A stretch of 64,000 bases of DNA from Paraconexibacter sp040581415 (lineage in GTDB: Bacteria; Actinomycetota; Thermoleophilia; Solirubrobacterales; Solirubrobacteraceae). Below, piece by piece: positions 59,518 through 64,000 of this stretch (the stretch's first letter is position 1; each line of letters starts with the position of its first letter). The notes under the pieces are model-generated. The model was not told the origin of the DNA and did not search any database. It saw only the letters and a program-made list of their open reading frames with translations. The stretch lies in assembly GCF_040581415.1 (NCBI RefSeq), contig NZ_CP114014.1, positions 3,162,001 through 3,226,000 of the forward strand, read 5' to 3'. A program made the translations under genes and the position numbers.

Positions 59518-60176
59518 TATGCGGAGAGCGATGTGAGGAACGGGTTCGTCGCCCGCTCCTGCCCGAGGGTGGTCAGGCCCATGTGGCCCGGGTGGACGAC
59601 GCTGTCGTCCGGGAAGCGGTCCATCAGCGTGCGGATCGACTCGAGCAGGACGGTCATGTCGCCGCCGGGCAGGTCGGTCCGGCCGACCGACTGCTGAAAC
59701 AGGACGTCGCCGCTGAAGAGCGCGGGCGCGACGCTTTCGTCGTCCCCGATCTGGCGCGCCGCGTACGTGACGTGGCCGGGGCTGTGCCCGGGCGTGAAGA
59801 CGACGTCGATGTCCAGGCCGCCGAGCTGCAGCTGCTCGCCGCCCTTCACGAGGACGTCGGCGTCGTAGCTCTCGAACGGCCCGAAGCCCGCGTACGGGAC
59901 GTAGTCCATGACGTTCGCCAGGACCTGCTGCTCGAGCTCCGGGCAATAGACAGGCGCGCCCGTGGCCTTGGCCACCGGCGCCACCGCGCCGAGGTGGTCG
60001 AAGTGCGTGTGCGTGAGCAGGATCGCCTCGAGCGTCACGCCGGCGCGCTCGATCTCGGCGAGCAAGCGCGGCGCTTCCTCGCCCGGATCGATGATGATGG
60101 CCTTGTCGCCGCTGTCGGCGGCAACCAGAAAGCAGTTCTCCTGGACCGGGCCGACGGTGTACATGCCCACGCGCAT
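59517..60176 (-). CDS. MBL-fold metallohydrolase, glyoxalase II-like
   Basis: 219 residues. Metal site: THTHFDHLGAV (HxHxDH), TPGHSPGHVTY, LFSGDVLFQQSVGRTDL and HPGHMG. Typical of single-domain hydroxyacylglutathione hydrolase-like proteins that lie next to hisS in many actinobacteria and clostridia; the physiological thioester or other substrate is not known. Its ATG overlaps the upstream gene's stop by one nt. Confidence 0.9.
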   Translation of the reverse strand: MRVGMYTVGPVQENCFLVAADSGDKAIIIDPGEEAPRLLAEIERAGVTLEAILLTHTHFDHLGAVAPVAKATGAPVYCPELEQQVLANVMDYVPYAGFGPFESYDADVLVKGGEQLQLGGLDIDVVFTPGHSPGHVTYAARQIGDDESVAPALFSGDVLFQQSVGRTDLPGGDMTVLLESIRTLMDRFPDDSVVHPGHMGLTTLGQERATNPFLTSLSA

Positions 60177-60556
60177 CAGTCCCGACCACCCTTCTGCGGC
60201 TCGACGACCTTGCGCTTCTGCCGCCAGCGGTAGAGGAACAGGTCGGTGTAGTACCCGAGCGGGATGTAGAGCAGGAAGATGAACCCGGCGAGCGCGATCG
60301 TCTGCGCGAAGCTCTCCCGGAAGATCAGCATCAGGGCGATGACGAAGATGACCGTCGCGATGGCGGCGCGGTTCATCGAGCTGCGCCAGGTGGGCGGCCG
60401 GTTCAGGCGGTCCGCCCGGGCGAGGGCCGCCTGGGCGCGCTTGTCCGCGGTCTTCTCGGCGGCGGTGAGCGGTCGGCCGGTGCGGCCGCGCGTCTCGATC
60501 ATGCCGGCGGCGTTGCCGCGGTGCTTGCTCTTGCGCTTGCGCTTGGTCTGAGCCAT
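60176..60556 (-). CDS. Small membrane protein with two helices
   Basis: 126 residues. The basic N-terminus (MAQTKRKRKSKHRGN, then a Lys/Arg/Ala-rich helix) precedes two membrane segments at about 63-79 and 86-101, with a basic C-terminal tail (YRWRQKRKVVEP). No family is recognised; similar small proteins sit in this operon position in related genomes (general knowledge, not checked here). Overlaps the MBL gene by 1 nt and lies 6 nt after ftcD. Confidence 0.7.
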   Translation of the reverse strand: MAQTKRKRKSKHRGNAAGMIETRGRTGRPLTAAEKTADKRAQAALARADRLNRPPTWRSSMNRAAIATVIFVIALMLIFRESFAQTIALAGFIFLLYIPLGYYTDLFLYRWRQKRKVVEPQKGGRD

Positions 60557-60562
60557 GGGGAG

Positions 60563-61453
60563 CTACAAGCCTACGACCTGGAGCGCCTCGGCCACGGTCC
60601 GCCGGTTCCGGACGGGGACGTCGGGCGGAAAGCCGTCGAACGCGGCCGCCGGGGCGAGGCCGACGAGCTCGGCCCCGGTCACCCGCGCGTGGCGCGCGAC
60701 CGCTTGCACAGCGGTCGCCAGCGGGACGGCCAGGTGGTCCTCGACGTTCATGCTGACCTGCGCCACGCCGTCCCGCGCGGGCAGCGTCAGGCCGATCGCG
60801 CGCAGCCCCGGAAGGCCCTCCTCGCCGCCCTCCCGGATGAGCGCCGCGATGCGCTGCGCGTCCTGGAGGGTCGCGGGCGGCGCGAGCTCGACGTTGAACG
60901 CGACCAGCGGCGGCCGCGCGGCGACGAGCACCGCCCCGGCGGTCGGGTGCGGCTGCTGCGGGCCGAAGTCGGCGCGCAGGTCACCGGTGCTGAGCCGCTG
61001 GGCGAGGGTCAGCGGACCGCCCCGGCGCAGGTCGGCGCGCCGGCGGCCGTTCGCCAGGGCGCCGTAAAGCAGGACGGGCAGGCCGAGTCGCCCGAGCAGC
61101 TCTGCCGCCACGAGCGCCTCGGCGCACGCGGCACCGCGGCGTGCGTCGTCCAGGTGCACGAACGGCGCGACGTCGAGGGCACCGATGTGCGGGTGCGTGC
61201 CCGCGTGGCCGGTGATGTCGACGCGCTCGATGACCGCTGCTGCGCCTGCGGCGACCGCGTCCGCGAGGGCCCCGGCCGGGCCCGCGAGCGTGTGTACCGT
61301 GCGGTGGTGGTCGGGGTCGCTGTGCACGTCCAGCAGGTGCACCGGCCCGGTCGCGGCGCTGCCACCCGTGTATGCGGCGGCGATCGCGGCGATCACGGCG
61401 GCGTCGCGGCCCTCGGACACGTTGGGGATCGCCAGGAGCGTCGGAGCAGCCAT
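60563..61453 (-). CDS. ftcD: Glutamate formimidoyltransferase
   Basis: 296 residues from the ATG at 61453. Starts LLAIPNVSEGRD, the signature of the transferase; DVHSDPDHHRTVHTLAG and HAGTHPHIGALDVAPFVHLD include the catalytic His, and the length equals the transferase domain alone, without the cyclodeaminase. Moves a formimino group from formiminoglutamate (histidine breakdown) to THF, or a formyl group in related enzymes. No hut genes lie nearby. First gene of the operon leading to hisS-aspS. Confidence 0.92.
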   Translation of the reverse strand: MAAPTLLAIPNVSEGRDAAVIAAIAAAYTGGSAATGPVHLLDVHSDPDHHRTVHTLAGPAGALADAVAAGAAAVIERVDITGHAGTHPHIGALDVAPFVHLDDARRGAACAEALVAAELLGRLGLPVLLYGALANGRRRADLRRGGPLTLAQRLSTGDLRADFGPQQPHPTAGAVLVAARPPLVAFNVELAPPATLQDAQRIAALIREGGEEGLPGLRAIGLTLPARDGVAQVSMNVEDHLAVPLATAVQAVARHARVTGAELVGLAPAAAFDGFPPDVPVRNRRTVAEALQVVGL

Positions 61454-61625
61454 CGCGGGGCTGATCTTCGCGCGTCGACGCTGCGCGCGTCGCCGCAGGT
61501 CGCCGAGTGGCGGGGACCGTGCGCGCCCACGCATGCATGCCATGCACCAGCGCACACGGTCCTCCGCCAACCGCGCGGCCACCGGGCGGCGCCGGAGGGT
61601 TGTCGTCTATCCTCCGCTGGCCCGT

Positions 61626-61699
61626 GGCTGGGTAGCTCAGCTGGTTAGAGCGCACGACTCATAATCGTGAGGTCGGGGGTTCGAGTCCCCCCCCAGCTA
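61626..61699 (+). tRNA. tRNA-Met (CAT), elongator type
   Basis: Cloverleaf: GGCTGGG acceptor pairs with CCCAGCT, discriminator A; TAGCTCAGCTGGTTAGAGC D-arm; anticodon stem CACGA/TCGTG with loop CTCATAA; GGGGGTTCGAGTCCCCC T-arm. CCA is not encoded. The anticodon stem-loop is that of elongator Met, although CAT could also belong to a tRNA-Ile with modified C34. Confidence 0.95.
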
Positions 61700-61783
61700 C
61701 TCGCCGAAGCGTCGCGCCGGCCGCTGAGGTCGCGGGCCGCGGACTGCGGCAGATGACGCACCGCTTACCTGTACAGCGCGGGG

Positions 61784-61789
61784 TATCGT
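61784..61789 (+). promoter_or_regulatory. -10 element of leaderless gene at 61796
   Basis: TATCGT followed by 6 nt and the ATG. Confidence 0.45.
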
Positions 61790-61795
61790 CGGCCC

Positions 61796-62122
61796 ATGAA
61801 ACGCACCGTGCTCATCGGGCTCCTCGCATTCGCTGCCGCCGCCATCTCTCCGCAGGCCGCGTCGGCCGCCGGATGTGCCGGCGACATCAGCGGCGTCGCG
61901 CAGGAGTTCCGCAAGGTCTACGTATCCGGCGGCGTCACGTGCGCCCAGGGCAAGAAGGTCGCCAAGTACTACTTCTCACGCCTGGGCAGCAATCCGAACC
62001 CGCGCAAGCCGCGCAAGACGCTGACCTACAGCTGCAAGCTGCAGAAGGAGCTGGTCTGCACGAAGGGCGGCAAGCGCATCACGACGAAGATCACCTCCGC
62101 GCCGCTCGACCGGCGCCGCTAG
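61796..62122 (+). CDS. Small secreted Cys-containing basic protein
   Basis: 108 residues. Signal peptide 1-24 (MKRTVLIGLLAFAAAAIS, cleavage ASA-A). The mature protein is Lys/Arg-rich with Cys residues at CAGD, VTCAQG, YSCKL and LVCTKG, which probably form two disulfides. Not a recognised family. A single gene with its own promoter and terminator. Confidence 0.7.
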   Translation: MKRTVLIGLLAFAAAAISPQAASAAGCAGDISGVAQEFRKVYVSGGVTCAQGKKVAKYYFSRLGSNPNPRKPRKTLTYSCKLQKELVCTKGGKRITTKITSAPLDRRR

Positions 62123-62140
62123 GGATACCGACGGCCACTA

Positions 62141-62164
62141 CCGCCCGCGAGCATCCGCGGGCGG
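62141..62164 (+). terminator. Terminator of the small secreted protein gene
   Basis: Perfect 9-bp hairpin CCGCCCGCG / CGCGGGCGG with a 6-nt loop, 19 nt after the stop. Confidence 0.7.
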
Positions 62165-62478
62165 GGCGGCTTCAGGTCGCGCGCTTGGCGAGGGTCGCCT
62201 CGCGGGCGACGGCCTCCTCCAGGCGCCGGCCCGCGTCGGCCTTCAGGTCCTTGCGGTCGGCGCGCAGGTCGGGGTCGCCTGCAGAGACGGGAGTCGGCGA
62301 GGATCGCGCTCGGCGACGCTGCACATCAGCGGCAGGGGGGCGACGGGTGGACAGGTCGGTCGTTTTACGCACTCGGGCACCGTCGTCGCCGGACCTCAAC
62401 CGGCCGTAAGCGATGTTCGCCGCCTGACTGCCCGCTCCCACACCGGAATCCGTCGTCACCCGCTGCGCCGGGCGAAGG

Positions 62479-62484
62479 TAGCCT
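62479..62484 (+). promoter_or_regulatory. -10 element of SGNH gene at 62491
   Basis: TAGCCT followed by 6 nt and then ATC at 62491, the spacing seen at leaderless genes in this window. Confidence 0.4.
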
Positions 62485-62490
62485 GCGCCC

Positions 62491-63309
62491 ATCCGCCCAG
62501 CTCCCGCCCTCGCCTGCCCGCCGAAGCCCTCATCGACGCGTAGCGGTCCACGGACCGCCACGGCCGCCGTCGCGGTGCTCGCCGTCGTCGTCGCCCTCAC
62601 CGTGCTGCCCACGACGGACAGCGGCGCAGCGCTCGCTCCGGGCGACCACGGACGCGCGACCCGCGCTGCCCCGTCCGCCTGCCCGCCCGGCGTGCGGCCG
62701 GTTCAGCCGGCGTGGTCCAAGGGGCGCCGGATGACGGTCATCGTCGACTCCGTCCTGCTCAGCGGCGAATCCGCCCTGCGCGCCGCCATGCCCGGCTGGG
62801 TGATCAAGAAGCGCGGGCGGCCGGCGCTGATGATCCGCGTTGCCAACCGCGAGCTGCAGCCCATCAAGCGCGTGAACAGGCTCGTGGTCGTGGCCATCGG
62901 CTACAACACGCTCTGGCAGCGGGGACGGCAGCGGTACGGCTACTGGGCCGCGCGCTTCGACCGCGAGGCGGCGACGCTGCTGCGGACCCTGCGCGCCCGT
63001 GGCGCGGAGCAGATCGTCTGGGTGAACCTGCGCCAGCCCCGGCCGTCGACCGTCCCGCGCAGCTCGGTCGGCGACCTGAGCCAGTACTCGTGGTACTTCC
63101 CGTACACGAACGAGCGGCTGCGGGCCCTCGATCGCCGCAACGGCGACGTCGTCCTCGCCGACTGGCGGACCGCCGGCGACCGGCCCGGCGTCACCTACGA
63201 CACGATCCACCTGAACAGCAGGGGCGGCAAGCTGATGGCGAAGACGATCAAGGGCACGATCACCGCCGAGGCCCGGCGCCAGGCGTGCGGTGCAGGCACT
63301 GCCGGCTGA
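62491..63309 (+). CDS. Secreted SGNH/GDSL-like hydrolase, probable non-canonical (ATC) start
   Basis: 272 codons from ATC at 62491. The GTG at 62575 is the first normal start but would cut off the basic n-region (RSGPRT) of the signal peptide, leaving MLAVVVALTVL. An in-frame TAG at 62479 bars anything longer. The mature part has a DSVLLSGESALRAAMPGW region with the likely Ser, IGYNTLW (Asn), WVNLRQPRP and DTIHLNSRGGKLMA with Asp/His, matching an SGNH fold of the kind related to peptidoglycan O-acetyl enzymes. Function outside the cell is inferred. Confidence 0.65.
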   Translation: MRPAPALACPPKPSSTRSGPRTATAAVAVLAVVVALTVLPTTDSGAALAPGDHGRATRAAPSACPPGVRPVQPAWSKGRRMTVIVDSVLLSGESALRAAMPGWVIKKRGRPALMIRVANRELQPIKRVNRLVVVAIGYNTLWQRGRQRYGYWAARFDREAATLLRTLRARGAEQIVWVNLRQPRPSTVPRSSVGDLSQYSWYFPYTNERLRALDRRNGDVVLADWRTAGDRPGVTYDTIHLNSRGGKLMAKTIKGTITAEARRQACGAGTAG

Positions 63310-63397
63310 CCGGCCGAGGAAAGTTTCTAACGAGGGTGTCGATCCGGCGTCCGCTCGTTCGTCTTCCCCCTGAGATCACCCACCGAGGAGGACGACG

Positions 63398-63754
63398 ATG
63401 AAGTACATGCTGCTGATCCACCAGGGCACCACCCCGTTGCCGGGGAGCGACGCCTGGGACGAGCTCTCCCAGGCCGAGCAGGGCGCCGTCTACGCGGCCT
63501 ACCAGGCCGTCAACGAGACGCCGGGCTTCACGCCGGGCGTCCGGATGCACCCGCCGGAGCTCGCGACGACGGTCCGGGTCCAGGACGGCGCGGCGCTCAC
63601 GACCGACGGCCCGTTCGCGGAGCTGAAGGAGGCGATCGGCGGCTACTGCTTCCTGGAGGCGGACGACCTCGACGCAGCGATCGCGCTCGCGGCGAAGATC
63701 CCCGCCGCGAGCATGGGCGGCGCGGTCGAGGTCCGGCCCATCATCGAGTCGTAG
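63398..63754 (+). CDS. YCII/DGPF-domain protein partnered with ECF sigma factor
   Basis: 118 residues. MKYMLLIHQG start, LTTDGPFAELKEAIGGYCFLEADDLDAAI with the DGPF tetrapeptide, and VEVRPIIES end. GAGGAGGA SD 6 nt upstream. A ferredoxin-like alpha/beta barrel dimer. Such genes occur beside ECF42 sigma factors and are thought to be part of the same response; no enzyme activity is proven. Confidence 0.9.
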   Translation: MKYMLLIHQGTTPLPGSDAWDELSQAEQGAVYAAYQAVNETPGFTPGVRMHPPELATTVRVQDGAALTTDGPFAELKEAIGGYCFLEADDLDAAIALAAKIPAASMGGAVEVRPIIES

Positions 63755-63766
63755 CCGCGCTGCCCG

Positions 63767-64000
63767 ATGGATCCGGTCGCTGCCGAGCTCGAGCGCACGT
63801 TCCACGAGCAGTGGGGCCGGGTCCTCGCGTCCCTGATCGGGTACCTCGGCGACTTCGAGCTCGCCGAGGAGTCCGCGCAGGAAGCGTTCGCCGCCGCCGC
63901 CGAGCGCTGGCCGCGCGACGGGCTGCCGGCGAGCCCCGGTGCATGGCTGATCACGACGGCGCGCAACCGGGCCATCGACAGAATCCGCCGCGAGCGCACG
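63767..64000 (+). CDS. ECF sigma factor (ECF42-like), 3' end outside window
   Basis: 78 codons visible from the ATG at 63767, 13 nt after the DGPF gene. The sigma-2 region shows LASLIGYLGDFELAEESAQEAFAAAAERWPRDG, the D-x-x-x-A-E-(E/D) core helix, and then SPGAWLITTARNRAIDRIRRERT. The G-x-P-x-x-PGAWL segment and DGPF neighbour fit ECF42, which has a C-terminal SnoaL-like/TPR extension; that part is outside the window. It should direct transcription of its own operon. Confidence 0.88.
   Translation, partial: MDPVAAELERTFHEQWGRVLASLIGYLGDFELAEESAQEAFAAAAERWPRDGLPASPGAWLITTARNRAIDRIRRERT

Larger units (their letters stand above)
62123..62490. other. Intergenic region between two secreted-protein genes
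   Basis: Contains the terminator at 62141-62164 and the TAGCCT box at 62479. A minus-strand frame ending at 62172 encodes a helix-like tail (KDLKADAGRRLEEAV) but its upstream part is not protein-like; it may be a gene remnant. Confidence 0.4.

Noticed and set aside
62172..62612. 146-residue minus-strand frame
   Set aside because: Only the last 35 residues look protein-like; the rest has biased composition and it crosses the promoter and signal peptide of the SGNH gene. At most a remnant.

Overview
This is a very GC-rich chromosomal window. Its gene content (type IV pilus genes mixed with shikimate genes, no secretin or outer-membrane genes, GTG/TTG starts, many apparently leaderless genes, an ECF sigma/DGPF pair) fits a high-GC actinobacterium. 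The synteny suggests a Thermoleophilia/Solirubrobacterales relative; that placement is inference. There are no rRNA genes, CRISPR array or phage genes. One tRNA gene (Met, CAT) lies at the right.

Layout. 1-7 kb: secreted proteins (CAP domain, cut by the window edge; RTX repeats), a methyltransferase, a BAAT-like protein, a secreted dipeptidase-like protein, and repeat-rich intergenic DNA. 7-17 kb, minus strand: a long operon reading prepilin, pilD, pilM, pilN, pilO, pilP-like, aroC, aroKB fusion, (vapBC), aroQ, pepP. 19-21.3 kb: three tandem, nearly identical pilA cassettes, each with a WhiG/FliA-like promoter, a c-di-GMP-I (GEMM) riboswitch, a pilin gene and a perfect hairpin terminator. 21.6-25 kb, plus strand: minor pilins (PilV/PilW/PilX-like). 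25-37.3 kb: mixed genes (acyltransferase, gluQRS, RNase D, a glycosidase-like protein, SGNH protein, aldose epimerase, class I-like HMG-CoA reductase, purU, HET-C-like phospholipase), plus a candidate single-gene mobile element encoding a DUF559/AbiEi-like protein between palindromic inverted repeats (29716-30684). 37.4-41.5 kb: recQ, a RES/Xre toxin-antitoxin pair, a secreted protein. 41.6-53.2 kb, minus strand: marR-MFS, then alaS-ruvX-mltG-aroE-pilB-pilT-pilC. 53.3-61.5 kb, minus strand: an RTX protein, an IscU-like/MnmA fusion, a thioredoxin-fold membrane protein, aspS, hisS, an MBL hydrolase, a small membrane protein and ftcD. 61.6-64 kb: tRNA-Met, two secreted proteins, and a DGPF protein with an ECF sigma factor cut by the right edge.

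How it fits together. The window encodes nearly a whole monoderm type IV pilus: pilins, peptidase, assembly platform (PilM/N/O/P-like/C) and extension/retraction ATPases (PilB/PilT). The machinery is split into two blocks, each joined to shikimate genes. Cyclic di-GMP is the likely controlling signal: three GEMM riboswitches precede the major pilins, the pilin promoters resemble those of WhiG/FliA sigma factors, and PilB carries an N-terminal MshEN-type domain. The strongest candidates for new biology are this riboswitch-pilin array, the palindrome-bounded DUF559 element, and the IscU-MnmA fusion that lacks one cluster-ligand cysteine.
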